Counted from the stretch's first letter, positions 15,695 through 24,840 are shown. The stretch is DNA of 40,716 bases from Fibrobacter succinogenes (GCF_902779965.1 NZ_CACZDK010000041.1:1-40716); one strand, 5' to 3'. Notes: generated from the letters alone by a model not told the origin. A program made the numbers and translations.

Positions 15695-16726
15695 TTATTC
15701 CGCGTTCCCTTTGACGCAACGGACAGAAAGCCCGGAGTTTGGTTTTGTCAATACGAATCTTGTGTAATCTTCGTTATATTCAAATATGACTAGGGTTGCG
15801 AGTGATTCATATTGTGTTGTTGAGGCCCACAGGTAGCCCGTTATACCCTTGTTCATGAAGGCCCCTGAATTTACGATCCCTGCGGCAACGACAGAAAATC
15901 CGTATTCGTTGGTGTTTTCGAGGCCGTTTCCCCAGCTGTCAATTGCTTTCAGCGATGTTCCTGCGCAACGATATACGGGCGGATTTCCGTCTTTTATCAC
16001 AATATCGCAAGAGTGCTCTGCGATGAGTTCTTGCCATTCATCTTCGGTGGGTAAATGCCAACCTTCAGGACAAACTTTTTTTGCGGCTTCCCATGTGTAG
16101 AGTCTTCCAAATTTTTTGCAGTTTTCTGGTTCGTTGTCGTAACACCAGCTGTTTATTTCGTCGTTCTCATCGCTCTCGATTTTATAGTTCATGTTTTGTG
16201 CGGTCCACACATGATTGCTAATGACGATGGTGCGGTAAACCTGGTCATCGCGCTTGTCTAAAAATTCGCCATAAGAAATATCGGGATTCAAGAATTCTGT
16301 GGTGATACAGTTGTGCTCGGTGCAATCGTAAAAATAGAGTGTGGCGCTTGACTTGGGGGCGTCGGAACTGGAGCTGCTTTGCGGAGCAGAACTAGAGCTT
16401 GGCGGCACGGAGCTAGACGACTTTGCATTTGAAGATGAGGATTTGACCGCGGGTTTAGAGCTGCTCGAAACAGGAGCTTTGCTAGATGACGAGGGTGCTT
16501 CACTTGACGAAAATACGATAATTTCGACGTGGTTCGAAAAGTGGATATCTGTTTTTTTGATGCGCGAAAATGAACTAGAACTTTTGCTAGAGGTGCTGTC
16601 AGGAGTCTTGATGATTTCGAAGGTGCCGGAGGGATTGTTGTCGCTAAGTGTATCGTCAACGTCGCCGCTACAAGCTGCTACGACGGTGAGTAATGCGGCG
16701 AATATGTATCCCCTGATTTTGGTCAT
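15695..16726 (-). CDS. FISUMP-domain lipoprotein
   Basis: A 343-residue secreted protein. The N-terminus (KIRGYIFAALLTVVAACSG) ends in a lipobox with Cys19, so it is a lipoprotein. Residues about 40-125 are a serine-dominated linker with runs of Ser, Lys and Pro, as in many Fibrobacter surface proteins. The C-terminal part is the TIGR02145 Fibrobacter succinogenes major paralogous (FISUMP) domain: WTAQNMNY, GRLYTWEAAKKVCPEGWHLP, EDEWQELI, LWASTTQ and SVRCVKG. The role of FISUMP proteins is unknown; they are abundant on the cell surface of this lineage. The gene is a single transcription unit. Confidence 0.93.
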   Translation of the reverse strand: MTKIRGYIFAALLTVVAACSGDVDDTLSDNNPSGTFEIIKTPDSTSSKSSSSFSRIKKTDIHFSNHVEIIVFSSSEAPSSSSKAPVSSSSKPAVKSSSSNAKSSSSVPPSSSSAPQSSSSSDAPKSSATLYFYDCTEHNCITTEFLNPDISYGEFLDKRDDQVYRTIVISNHVWTAQNMNYKIESDENDEINSWCYDNEPENCKKFGRLYTWEAAKKVCPEGWHLPTEDEWQELIAEHSCDIVIKDGNPPVYRCAGTSLKAIDSWGNGLENTNEYGFSVVAAGIVNSGAFMNKGITGYLWASTTQYESLATLVIFEYNEDYTRFVLTKPNSGLSVRCVKGNAE

Positions 16727-16775
16727 TTAATAATTATAATATAATAACGTTTGGCGCATCTCGTATGACGGTTTT

Positions 16776-17453
16776 CTAAGTTTTGCTGTGTTCAGTCAAC
16801 TCCGCTTTTGACCGAGCTTCACGTTCCTGCGCTTCTCGCATGGAATACACGCACCCGCAAAAGTTTTGGCGGTAGAGGTTGTAATCGTGCGAAAGTTGGA
16901 TGGAACGTTTGTAGCCGCCTTTTTTCTTGAAGTCACTGGGCAGTCGCTTGATACCGTAAATATCGCATTGTTCCTGCACCACTTCGTTGAGCACTTGGGC
17001 ATCTTTCATCGGGCTGATGGTGAGTGTGGTGGTGAAGTAATCGCAGCCCAGTTCTTTCGCGAGTTTTGCTGATTCGGCAAGTCGCAGTTCAAAGCATTTG
17101 CGGCAACGCTTGCCACCTTCGGGTTCTTGCTCAAGACCGCGGGCGATGTCGTAAAATTTTTTCGGATCGTAATCGCCTTCGATAAGCGTGACCGGATACT
17201 TTGTCTTAAATTCGGCGACAAAACGTTTAATCTCGTTTACGCGGTGTTGGTATTCTTCGGCGGGCGCGATGTTTGGATTGTAATAGAACAAAGTAATTTT
17301 GAAATATTGGGAAAGGTATTCGATGGTGTAGCTGCTGCACGGTGCGCAACAGGCATGCAACAAAAGCGTCGGCACTTCGCCAGTTTTTTCGAGCCTGCGG
17401 ATAATGCGGTCGAGATCGACTTGGTAATTGTGTTTCGGTGCTGTCATTTCCAT
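16776..17453 (-). CDS. queH: Epoxyqueuosine reductase QueH
   Basis: A 225-residue DUF208 protein. QueH performs the last step of queuosine synthesis, reducing epoxyqueuosine to queuosine in tRNA wobble position 34. The diagnostic cysteines are present: LLLHACCAPCSSY (C35, C36, C39) and GGKRCRKCFELRL (about 115-127). In characterised QueH these bind a 4Fe-4S cluster next to a mononuclear iron site. FTTTLTISPMKDAQVLNEV is also typical. The ATG at 17451-17453 has a second possible ATG two codons in. No other queuosine gene is in the window. Confidence 0.93.
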   Translation of the reverse strand: MEMTAPKHNYQVDLDRIIRRLEKTGEVPTLLLHACCAPCSSYTIEYLSQYFKITLFYYNPNIAPAEEYQHRVNEIKRFVAEFKTKYPVTLIEGDYDPKKFYDIARGLEQEPEGGKRCRKCFELRLAESAKLAKELGCDYFTTTLTISPMKDAQVLNEVVQEQCDIYGIKRLPSDFKKKGGYKRSIQLSHDYNLYRQNFCGCVYSMREAQEREARSKAELTEHSKT

Positions 17454-17454
17454 G

Positions 17455-17597
17455 TCTCTATCGCCTTTCGTCTCTCGTCTTTCGTCTCTCGTTTACTGTA
17501 TGGTTCCCGTCGCTTCGCTCCAGGATGACCGTGTCTGCGACGCTCGATAATCCTACTGTCTACTTCTAACTTCCTACCGTCTACTTCCTACTTCCCA
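17455..17597. repeat. Intergenic dispersed repeats
   Basis: Bases 17462-17490 contain three CGTCTCTCGTCTTTCG-like units, 17515-17540 hold CGCTTCGCTCCAGGATGACC, and 17555-17597 hold two copies of GTCTACTTCYNACTTCC. The last unit recurs at 20560-20573 and, on the other strand, at 24588-24610, each time beside the end of a gene. Confidence 0.55.
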
Positions 17598-17984
17598 CTA
17601 AATCGTTCCTACCGCGACAATCCAAAAGCAAACGGTCGATGCGAATGCGAACGGTCCCATCACATGGCGTTCCTTGGCGCTCAAGCTAAAGAAAACTGTT
17701 GCTGTATAGAACGTCAGGTAAATTGCAAAGAAGAAAGCGACAATGCGCGTGATTCCAAACGGAATCAGTTCGGGCAGCACGTGGCCCGCGCTTAAAATTG
17801 TAAACAGCGCTACAAATTGCATAATGATCGGCAATACGAATGCTCTGCGAACCTCTTGCGGAACGACCCTGTGGCGGCCGTTCATGGCGTACATGCCAAG
17901 TGGGGCCCCAAGTGCAAGCGCGATGTTCAATGCAATGGAAGGCAAAAAAACGATAGAACCGATGATAGCTGCGATATAAAACAT
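17598..17984 (-). CDS. Small integral membrane protein, unrecognised
   Basis: A 128-residue protein with four predicted transmembrane helices (about 3-30, 48-68, 75-97 and 108-128) and short polar loops (NGRHRVVPQEVRRAF; SLSAKERHVMG). There is no catalytic motif and no signal peptide beyond the first helix. A strong terminator for the upstream gene sits only about 12 bp before its ATG, so its own promoter must overlap that terminator or it depends on readthrough. I do not recognise the family. Confidence 0.72.
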   Translation of the reverse strand: MFYIAAIIGSIVFLPSIALNIALALGAPLGMYAMNGRHRVVPQEVRRAFVLPIIMQFVALFTILSAGHVLPELIPFGITRIVAFFFAIYLTFYTATVFFSLSAKERHVMGPFAFASTVCFWIVAVGTI

Positions 17985-17995
17985 AATCTTAAGAT

Positions 17996-18040
17996 AAAAA
18001 AAAGGACTCCTTCAGGCAAAGGAGGGAACCTAAAGGAGTC
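17996..18040 (-). terminator. Rho-independent terminator
   Basis: On the minus strand GACTCCTTT...AAGGAGTC forms an 8-bp stem followed by eight T (plus-strand A-run 17996-18003). It terminates the transcript of the 18164-19585 gene and ends 12 bp before the next start codon. Confidence 0.7.
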
Positions 18041-18163
18041 TGAGAGTGTTTGGGTATTATTAATAATACATATCTTCGAGGCTGTAAATTGGAATATTAT
18101 CGAAAATAGTGGTTACAAAAGTATCCATACCCTTTAAAATAGGGACTTTTGGGATGAAATGTC

Positions 18164-19585
18164 TCAAAATTTGAGGTTTGTTTGCAGGTGAGCGTAGCTT
18201 GGACTGAATGATTTGGTCTTGGTTTTCTTGAAGGCGAAGACGAAATCGCACCCGAACCAGTCGTTGTCTAGCTTGACTTCGTTTTGGAGGGTGATGCTTT
18301 TAGCTGGGTTCATTTGGGGGAATGCGATTGTCAGTTTGGCGAGGGCGAGGCTGCTGCGGTAGCTTGCGCCGAGTTCGATTTTGGGTGGCTTTGTGCGGTT
18401 GTTTTCGTGGCGGACTTTGGCGCTTGCTTTGAACGCGAGCGTGTTCCAATCAGATTCGACGTTACCGTTCCATTCGGTCGAACTGCAATTGTCGTTTGCT
18501 TCAAGGCAGGTGACGCTAAAGCTTGTTCGTAACCGTCCTGGCCCCGTGGTTAGCGCTATTTTGAAGCGGGCGTTCACGGAATCCGAGGCTATTGCGCTTA
18601 GCACGCGTGCCTTGGCGGAGAGGATTGTGTTTAGTGCTTCGGGCCATTGGACGTTGACTGTTTGCGATGCCCAGAGGCGGTTTTCGGCAATGCCTTTGCT
18701 CAAGTTGAGACCCTGCGGGATGGAGTCGCCGTGGATGTATGCGGTCGTCTTCCACGATAGGTGTTTCTTTTCGCTTTGCAATTGAATCTTGACGAGCGGA
18801 AGGTCTTGCCCGAATTGATACCAAGCCGAAATTTGCCCGAGCGTGGTGCGTGCTTGCAACGCGATAGCGCTTGCGTTTGAAAATTTCCAAAATGCGGCCG
18901 TCAGTTCGTTTTGACGATTGGGGTGGAACGCCACATGTGTGTGAAATGTTTTGGAGGTATCGATGTGCGCACCAAGATGGAATTTGCCGATGGGAAAACG
19001 AAGTGCTGCTCCCCATAATGTGTCGAGTGGTAAATGACTATGAAATTCTAACGTGGAAATTTGTCCGAAATGCGACTCGTAACCGTCTCGCCGGTACGAG
19101 AGCAATTCTTGTGAGCCAAGATGCAATTTGAAATAGTAGAATTGGATTTGCAATTCTTCGCGGTGTTTTTTCAAGTGGCCGTCGCCGTTGTATAGTCCTT
19201 TCCACGAAATGCGCCCGTGCGGGATGAGTGGTGGTGCGGCTTTGTTTGCCTGTGCCGTTTTGGTGGAGTGCGCGGCATTTGGGGAATGCGCGGATTTCGC
19301 TGGTTCGTTTTTTCGTTTCTTGCGGGTTGATTTTGTAGTATTTGGGGCTGTGGTTGCGCAGGGCTCTTGGGCGTAAACTTCGGCGAGTAAACACGCTTCA
19401 TCGTAGTTTTCTTCTTCGAGTTGCGAAAAAATTTCATCGGCTTCTTCGGGGGTGATTATGCCGTCGTCCCACCATTCGAAAACTTGCGCTGCGTCTAGTG
19501 GTGGTGCGGTTGTCGATGATTCCTCAGCGTTGGCTTGTGCTGTCGCGAAAATAATGAGTGCGAAAAGTAAAAGTATTCTGTTCAA
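18164..19585 (-). CDS. Secreted, probable outer-membrane beta-barrel protein
   Basis: A 473-residue protein. The signal peptide ends at about residue 20 (FALIIFATAQANA). A conserved helical segment follows (DAAQVFEWWDDGIITPEEAD), then a Lys/Ala/Pro-rich linker (about 75-125). From about 130 to the end there are alternating-residue beta strands (IQFYYFKLHLGSQELLSYRR; LGASYRSSLALAKLTIAF) ending in Phe, as outer-membrane barrels do. The helical segment could be a small protein-binding module. No enzymatic motif is seen, and the family is not one I can name. The minus-strand transcript ends at the hairpin at 17996-18040. Confidence 0.7.
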   Translation of the reverse strand: MNRILLLFALIIFATAQANAEESSTTAPPLDAAQVFEWWDDGIITPEEADEIFSQLEEENYDEACLLAEVYAQEPCATTAPNTTKSTRKKRKNEPAKSAHSPNAAHSTKTAQANKAAPPLIPHGRISWKGLYNGDGHLKKHREELQIQFYYFKLHLGSQELLSYRRDGYESHFGQISTLEFHSHLPLDTLWGAALRFPIGKFHLGAHIDTSKTFHTHVAFHPNRQNELTAAFWKFSNASAIALQARTTLGQISAWYQFGQDLPLVKIQLQSEKKHLSWKTTAYIHGDSIPQGLNLSKGIAENRLWASQTVNVQWPEALNTILSAKARVLSAIASDSVNARFKIALTTGPGRLRTSFSVTCLEANDNCSSTEWNGNVESDWNTLAFKASAKVRHENNRTKPPKIELGASYRSSLALAKLTIAFPQMNPAKSITLQNEVKLDNDWFGCDFVFAFKKTKTKSFSPSYAHLQTNLKF

Positions 19586-19672
19586 AAGAACCTCCCTTAT
19601 ATAAACACCCGCGAGAGAATCTTTTGGACTAGAATTTTTTGAAAAATTTTTGAATCGAAGTGTTGGGTTTGG

Positions 19673-20470
19673 ATGGAATCCTTAAATCTTTCTAAATTTT
19701 GGAACATGGCAAATTCATCTTGGTCTAAAAATTCCAAACCCCGTGGTGCGAGTGCGCTTGGCAAGGATTTTATCCCCCACATGAAGGCTCCGCGTACGGA
19801 GTTCCCGCTTTTTAACGGCAAGCGCGTGACGCCCTCTCTTGCTGGGCTCGACAAGCTTTTGCATTACTACGGTGTGGAACTTCAGCAGGAGACTTTGAAG
19901 CAAATTTGGGAATTCCATCAGCTGCTCCGTGCGAACAATGATGACCAGGATTTAACGCGCCTTAATGCGTTTGAAACGATGGTTGAACGCCATTATGCCG
20001 ACTGTACGCTCATCAATGCTTACGTGCCCAAGTGGCCTGCTCGCATGATTGATGTTGGCAGTGGTGCCGGTTTCCCCGGAATCCCGCTGAAAATTGTGAA
20101 CCCGTCGATTCAACTTACTTTGTGCGAACCTCGCCCAAACCGCATCAACTTTCTCAATATGGTCATCGAAAAAATGGGCCTCAAGGGAATCGACGTGTTC
20201 GGTCACAAGGTCACGAGTCGCAGCATGACCATTCCTGTTGATGGTGTTATCAGCCGTGCTTTTGAACTCATGGAAAAAACGCTCCCGCGCATTGCAAATT
20301 CGCTCAAGGTTGGTGGCCGCGTGTTCTTCATGAAAGGCCCCGCCGTTGCTGACGAACTCAAAACATTCTACCCCGAGGATTTCGGTTACAAGTTTGTCGG
20401 GAAGCATTTCTACACGATTCCGAACAGCACGCAAGATCGTGCGCTCATTATTTTAGAACGCGTGGAATAA
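19673..20470 (+). CDS. rsmG: 16S rRNA (guanine-N7) methyltransferase RsmG
   Basis: A 265-residue protein. RsmG (GidB) methylates N7 of G527 in 16S rRNA. The SAM-binding motif DVGSGAGFPGIPLKIV (127-142) and the upstream DLTRLNAFETMVERHYADC are typical. The family is normally about 210 residues; here there are about 55 extra N-terminal residues, including a basic stretch (SKNSKPRGASALGKDF). A second ATG at 19706 (12th codon) could be the true start, as neither has a clear Shine-Dalgarno. It is not next to mnmG or parAB, its usual partners in many genomes. Confidence 0.92.
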   Translation: MESLNLSKFWNMANSSWSKNSKPRGASALGKDFIPHMKAPRTEFPLFNGKRVTPSLAGLDKLLHYYGVELQQETLKQIWEFHQLLRANNDDQDLTRLNAFETMVERHYADCTLINAYVPKWPARMIDVGSGAGFPGIPLKIVNPSIQLTLCEPRPNRINFLNMVIEKMGLKGIDVFGHKVTSRSMTIPVDGVISRAFELMEKTLPRIANSLKVGGRVFFMKGPAVADELKTFYPEDFGYKFVGKHFYTIPNSTQDRALIILERVE

Positions 20471-20516
20471 AGCCCGTGGAATAGGGCGCGTTTTTCCCGT
20501 TATCGTATAAAAGGAA

Positions 20517-20586
20517 ATGCCCGCTTTCGCGGGCATGACAAGTTTGCGATTTTTTTTCTGTCTACTTCCTACTGCGCCTCCGGCGC
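20517..20586. repeat. Intergenic hairpin and repeats between convergent genes
   Basis: ATGCCCGC-TTTC-GCGGGCAT (20517-20536) is a perfect 8-bp hairpin. An eight-T run lies about 13 bases after it, and then the GTCTACTTCCTAC repeat unit (20560-20572) and a short GCGCC-rich element follow. It lies between convergent rsmG and the PorV-like gene, and the hairpin may terminate rsmG. Confidence 0.5.
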
Positions 20587-20587
20587 C

Positions 20588-22756
20588 TTAGAACTTAAAC
20601 AGCATGCCGAAGCGCATCTGGCCGTCGCGAACGCCGTCTGCTCTGCCTACGTTCTTGATGGTTGCCCAGTCGAACTGCAAAACATCAGAGAGCATCACGC
20701 CCACGCCAAAATCCACTTCGTTACGCTTGCCCTTGTAGTCGTATAAGTAACCGAGGCGAAGCGCAATCGTGTTAGAATAAATGAATTCGGTACCGAAGTT
20801 GAACACACCTTGGAGGAACGTGTTCGTCTTGCTGTCTTCGGGGTCAAAAAGCGATTTCCAGCAAGCGATGTAGAATGGTTCCGGATTGCCCTTTTCGTCG
20901 TCAATCACGACTTCGCGATTGTAGTCGAATGCGACGGTCCACTTGTAGTCGGCCATGCTCAAGATTTCGTAAGAAAGTCCAAGGCGCCAAGTCAATGGAA
21001 TTGGGTCTTCGATGGTCTTGTCCACGTAGTAAACGCTAGGACCGATGTTCGCGAGGACCAATGCAAAGTTGAGCTTCGGGACAATGAGGTTCTTCTTCAA
21101 AATACCGACGTCGAATGCGTAGCCGAACGTAGTGGCTTCTTCTTCGCCAGCACCTGCGCCGGAACTCAAGTCGGAATAGAAGAACTTGATAGAAAGACCA
21201 AGGCCCCAGTCGTTCGGGAAGCGCGTACCATAGCTTATGCCGCCGACGATTTCGGAACTGTTATAGGCCACGAGGTCGTCTGCATCCAAGTCGCCCGAAA
21301 CCACTGTAGAACCGAACGAAACGAAGTTTACGGAAACACCGAGCGTTCCCCAGTCGTTCAGCGGAATGGTCATACCGCCGTAGAGGTGGTAAAGGTCAGG
21401 AATGTTGAGGACCGGCAAAAGCTTTTCGTAGAATGCGGTGAGCTGGTAGTCGGCATCCTTATATTGTTCCATGCCGTTCGCCGTGCTGAACCACACGTCG
21501 TTACCTTCGGGGAGTACTGCCCAGACTCTATTGGTCGAGAGTCCGTTGCCCTGGTGGTAGTGGGTCCATTCGTCATCGCGCTTGGTGGCTTCGGGATCTT
21601 CTTTGGTGCTGCGTTCGAGTTCGGCCTTACGTCCACTTGCGGTAGCGTAATCCGGAAGGTGGCGCCAAACACCGAGGTCCGTTGCAATCCAAATAGCGCC
21701 CTTGCGGTCTACAGAAACGTCGTTTACAGTGTTGTTGGCAAACTGCACCTGTTCCCACTTGCGGAGCGTAAAGTGCGAGAGACCGCCCTTGTGGGTTGCC
21801 CAGACGTGACCCGAGCTATCAACAGCGAGTGCGGTCGGGTTCAAGTCCATGATGCCGTCTTCCTGGTTGAACAAGCTCCAGCGGTCTTTGTCGTTCGAGC
21901 TCTTCTTCGGGGTGAGGCGTGCGACACCTGCGCCGTTGACTGCTACGTAAAGTTCCTTGCGGTTTTCGGACCATACGAGTGCGTTAATCTTTTGGCTTGG
22001 GAGGACCTTGCCTTTCTGTTCGAATGCTCCGTTGCGGTAGACGAAGAGACCGTTATCCGTACCAATCCAGAGGGAGGCGCCTTGCTTGGCGAGGGCGGTA
22101 ATGCGGCGTTCGCCGAGTTCGGTTTCGAAAGACTTCCAGCTCTTGCCGTCAAAGCGGTAGAGACCCTTCGGTGTACCGACCCAGAGTTTTTCGGTGAGGC
22201 TTTCGTAAAGAATGGCGGTGATGGTGTCTTTCACAACCAAGTCCCAAGGCATCTTGACTTCGACCACGTGAGATTCGTCGTCGGCTGTCTTCACATCGTT
22301 GAATGCCTTCACGACGCGCGTGTATTCGTCGAGTCCGCGTTCGGTGCCGACGAAGGTGCGTACAGCGTCTTTAATCTTTGCGTTGCCTTGCAAGGTAACG
22401 GAGTAGTAGTTGACCCACTGTTCGCCGTCGAACTTGAGAATGCCCTTGCTTGTACCGGCCCAGAGTTCGCTCTTGTCGAAGAACCCGTTTTTGCTGCGGG
22501 ACGCCATGTGCGTAAAGAACGGCGTTTGCTTGGCATCGGCTTTGTAGGAACTGCGCCATTCATCGGCAAGAGGTCCGAATGCAAGGCCGGCCGGGTTGTA
22601 ATACATGGCGGTTGCGTCATCGGCAAGTGCTGCACCGACTTCGCCCATACCAAGCTGGCGGGCGCCAACGGGCATCTGGAGAGTGATGATTGCCGAACCA
22701 GTGGCAAGAGCCATGGCAGGGGCTAAAAGAATAGCTGATAATAGTGACTTACGCAA
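20588..22756 (-). CDS. PorV/PorQ-like outer-membrane protein with inserted beta-propeller
   Basis: A 722-residue protein. The signal peptide ends near residue 19 (LLAPAMALA). Residues 28-60 (ARQLGMGEVGAALADDATAM) are the start of a PorV/PorQ-type barrel. Instead of continuing as a barrel, about 340 residues carry repeated propeller blades: LWAGTSKGILKFDG, LWVGTPKGLYRFDG, LWIGTDNGLFVYRNG, VWATHKGGLSHF, IWIATDLGVWRH and VWFSTANGMEQY. The barrel resumes at about 440 (LYHLYGGMTIPLNDWGTLGV) and ends with Phe. PorV is the outer-membrane shuttle of the type IX secretion system; the propeller suggests an added surface or periplasmic binding module. The gene overlaps the preceding gene by 8 bp, forming an operon. 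Confidence 0.82.
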   Translation of the reverse strand: MRKSLLSAILLAPAMALATGSAIITLQMPVGARQLGMGEVGAALADDATAMYYNPAGLAFGPLADEWRSSYKADAKQTPFFTHMASRSKNGFFDKSELWAGTSKGILKFDGEQWVNYYSVTLQGNAKIKDAVRTFVGTERGLDEYTRVVKAFNDVKTADDESHVVEVKMPWDLVVKDTITAILYESLTEKLWVGTPKGLYRFDGKSWKSFETELGERRITALAKQGASLWIGTDNGLFVYRNGAFEQKGKVLPSQKINALVWSENRKELYVAVNGAGVARLTPKKSSNDKDRWSLFNQEDGIMDLNPTALAVDSSGHVWATHKGGLSHFTLRKWEQVQFANNTVNDVSVDRKGAIWIATDLGVWRHLPDYATASGRKAELERSTKEDPEATKRDDEWTHYHQGNGLSTNRVWAVLPEGNDVWFSTANGMEQYKDADYQLTAFYEKLLPVLNIPDLYHLYGGMTIPLNDWGTLGVSVNFVSFGSTVVSGDLDADDLVAYNSSEIVGGISYGTRFPNDWGLGLSIKFFYSDLSSGAGAGEEEATTFGYAFDVGILKKNLIVPKLNFALVLANIGPSVYYVDKTIEDPIPLTWRLGLSYEILSMADYKWTVAFDYNREVVIDDEKGNPEPFYIACWKSLFDPEDSKTNTFLQGVFNFGTEFIYSNTIALRLGYLYDYKGKRNEVDFGVGVMLSDVLQFDWATIKNVGRADGVRDGQMRFGMLFKF

Positions 22757-23312
22757 GTTGCCTCCAATCCGGGACGCTATAGGTGTTTCCGTGTGTTGGG
22801 ATTACAGCCTTCCATCCGGATTTACTCGGGTTTTCCCAGGGTTGCTTCGGTAAAAGTTTACAGTCGCAGCCCAAAACATAGGGGGGTAGAATTTCCGCGT
22901 GATTGCGAATCTGTTCGCGGGTGATGAAATTTTCCTCACTGACGAATTTACAATAATCTTTGCCTTTGGGACCAAGTACAATCCTGTAAGTGGCAGTGCC
23001 GTTCTTGTCCCCTTCGTCAATCGTTCTTATAGTTTCTTCTAGCGTGTTGTTCCACTGCTTGATGTAGGATAACCTTTGTTCAGGTGTTAAGTCTTGTGTT
23101 TCGAGCCATGCCCTGATAGATGCTTCGGAGGGCTTTACGGCGTTGAGCGTCTCGCGGGCGGGGCGGCCGATAGCCGCATACTGGCCCGATACGTCGATGA
23201 CCGGCTTGGACTGCTCTTTTTCGTCGGAATTGCGCGTGCCTACATAGATACCGATGCCAGCGAGGACGATGGACAACAGCACAATCGCGATGACGATAAT
23301 GATTGATAGCAT
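22749..23312 (-). CDS. Membrane-anchored protein, first gene of the PorV-like operon
   Basis: A 187-residue protein with an N-terminal transmembrane anchor (residues 2-26, IIIVIAIVLLSIVLAGIGIY). A helical periplasmic region (SIRAWLETQDLTPEQRLSYI) and a C-terminal region with two cysteines close together (LGCDCKLLP) follow. Its 3' end overlaps the start of the PorV-like gene by 8 bp, implying co-translation. It may assist export or assembly of that protein, but no known domain is recognised. The promoter must lie in the 72-bp gap shared with the divergent FKBP gene. Confidence 0.7.
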   Translation of the reverse strand: MLSIIIVIAIVLLSIVLAGIGIYVGTRNSDEKEQSKPVIDVSGQYAAIGRPARETLNAVKPSEASIRAWLETQDLTPEQRLSYIKQWNNTLEETIRTIDEGDKNGTATYRIVLGPKGKDYCKFVSEENFITREQIRNHAEILPPYVLGCDCKLLPKQPWENPSKSGWKAVIPTHGNTYSVPDWRQLA

Positions 23313-23384
23313 ATTTAAATCCGTTTACGATAAATCCTTACTCTCAAAAACTAGCATTTTCTATTTTATAAGATAGGAGATATT

Positions 23385-24575
23385 ATGCTAAAATTAAAGT
23401 TTTTTCTTGTGTTACTTGCTTGTAGTGTCGCTTGTGCTGTCCCGTTCAAGGTTGAAACGGTCAAAGAAGGCAGTGGAGAGCCCATCCGTGCAGGTCAATT
23501 GATTAAGGTTCATTATAAAGGATACTTGGCGGTAGACAGTGCCATTGTGAACAAAGCGGCTACCGATTCGACTGTTGAAGCCCCGTTTTTTGCAAATTCC
23601 TATTACAGCGAAAAACCGCTTGAATTCACTGTGGGTGTGGGCCAGGTAATCGAAGGCTGGGACAAGGGCCTTGTGGGCATGAAGATTGGCGAAGTCCGCA
23701 AGCTTTCGGTGCCCTCGGTGATGGCCTATGGCAGCAATTCCCTCGAAGGTATTCCGCCTAACAGCGATTTGATGTTCGTTGTTGAACTTGTTCATGCTGA
23801 AAAGCCAATTGAAGCAGACAAATTCCCTGCCGATGTCGAAAAGCTCAAGTGGCGCGACTTGGGCCGCGGTCTTAAGGTCTTTGATGAAAAGGTCGGTAAC
23901 GGCAAGGCTAACGTTTCGGGTAACGTAATTAAGGTTCACTATACGGGTTGGCTCTTGTCGGGTCGCAAGTTCGGTAGCTCCAAGGATTTGGGTAAGCCGC
24001 TCGAAGCCGTGATGGGTGCCGGCAAGATGATCAAGGGCTGGGAAACAGGCCTTGACGGCATGCGCGAAGGCGGTGTGCGCTGGTTGCGCGTTTCTCCGGC
24101 GATGGGCTATGGCGCAATGGCGTTCTCGATGATTCCGCCGAACTCCACGCTCGTGTTCCGCGTCGAAATGGTCTCTTCTGATGTTGATCCGGAACTTGCA
24201 AAGCACATGGACTTTTTCCCGGATACGACGCTCCTCAAGTACGAGAATGGTCCTGAAGGCTTGCGTTATGCTATCGTGAAGCAGGGCGAAGGTGAACCGG
24301 CTCGTTCTGGCCATCGCGCTATTGTGCATTACACTGGTTGGATGGTGAACGGTTACAAGTTCGACAGTTCCCGCGATCGCGGTCAGCCGTTTGCATTTGA
24401 ACTCGGTGCGGGTAACGTCATCCGCGGCTGGGAACTCGGCGTGCAGGGCATGCTCCCCGGCGAAAAGAGAATCCTCGTGGTGCCGCCTGGCCTTGGCTAC
24501 GGTAGCCGCGGCGCAGGTCCGATTCCTGGTGGTGCAACGCTCATCTTCGCTGTAGAATACCTCGGCGAAGAATAG
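23385..24575 (+). CDS. Secreted FKBP-type peptidyl-prolyl isomerase with three FKBP domains
   Basis: A 396-residue protein. A signal peptide of about 18 residues (FFLVLLACSVACA) precedes three tandem FKBP domains at about 25-140, 155-257 and 280-396. Each has the core (I/V)(K/V)VHYxG(W/Y), a V(I/M)xGW(D/E)xGL-type strand and a YG turn. The third (VHYTGWMVNGYKFDSSRDRG, then GNVIRGWELGVQGML) is the most canonical. The first has a long insertion after HYKGYLAV and lacks the usual FDSS, so it may be structural rather than catalytic. It is likely a periplasmic folding factor for exported proteins. AGGAGATATT precedes the ATG. Confidence 0.92.
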   Translation: MLKLKFFLVLLACSVACAVPFKVETVKEGSGEPIRAGQLIKVHYKGYLAVDSAIVNKAATDSTVEAPFFANSYYSEKPLEFTVGVGQVIEGWDKGLVGMKIGEVRKLSVPSVMAYGSNSLEGIPPNSDLMFVVELVHAEKPIEADKFPADVEKLKWRDLGRGLKVFDEKVGNGKANVSGNVIKVHYTGWLLSGRKFGSSKDLGKPLEAVMGAGKMIKGWETGLDGMREGGVRWLRVSPAMGYGAMAFSMIPPNSTLVFRVEMVSSDVDPELAKHMDFFPDTTLLKYENGPEGLRYAIVKQGEGEPARSGHRAIVHYTGWMVNGYKFDSSRDRGQPFAFELGAGNVIRGWELGVQGMLPGEKRILVVPPGLGYGSRGAGPIPGGATLIFAVEYLGEE

Positions 24576-24840
24576 CGGCAGAGCCGCAGTAGGCGGTAGG
24601 AAGTAGGAAGGGTTGTTACTTGAAAGTGTTTACTTTGTTTGTACTGTTGGACGTCCTTTAAGCCGTCTTCCTGAGGGTGTAAGCCTGAAGGATCCAGTCA
24701 TCCTCGACCCCGTCATCCTCGGGGTTTGTCATTGCGATTACGCATGACCTGTTCGCCTCGGATATAGAAACATGCAAGCATGTTTCTGCATCATTCGACT
24801 CTGCCGTCATCCTCGACCGTCAGGGAGGGGATCCATACAG
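24576..24840. repeat. Cluster of intergenic repeats downstream of the FKBP gene
   Basis: No gene is seen. The stretch begins with GCAGTAGGCGGTAGGAAGTA (inverse of the CTACTTCCTAC unit). It then has three TCATCCTCG units (about 24698, 24712 and 24807), a CTGAGGGTGTAAGCCTGAAGG element and a perfect 9-bp hairpin GAAACATGC-AA-GCATGTTTC (24767-24786). This looks like a landing zone for short mobile repeats. Confidence 0.5.

Noticed and set aside
17455-17597. Possible CRISPR-like repetition (CGTCTCTCG and CTACTTCC units)
   Set aside because: The units are short, irregularly spaced and without unique spacers of constant length, and no cas genes are present.
20810-22726. 638-codon open frame antisense to the PorV-like gene
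   Set aside because: It is a by-product of codon bias in the minus-strand gene, whose propeller and barrel motifs are unmistakable.
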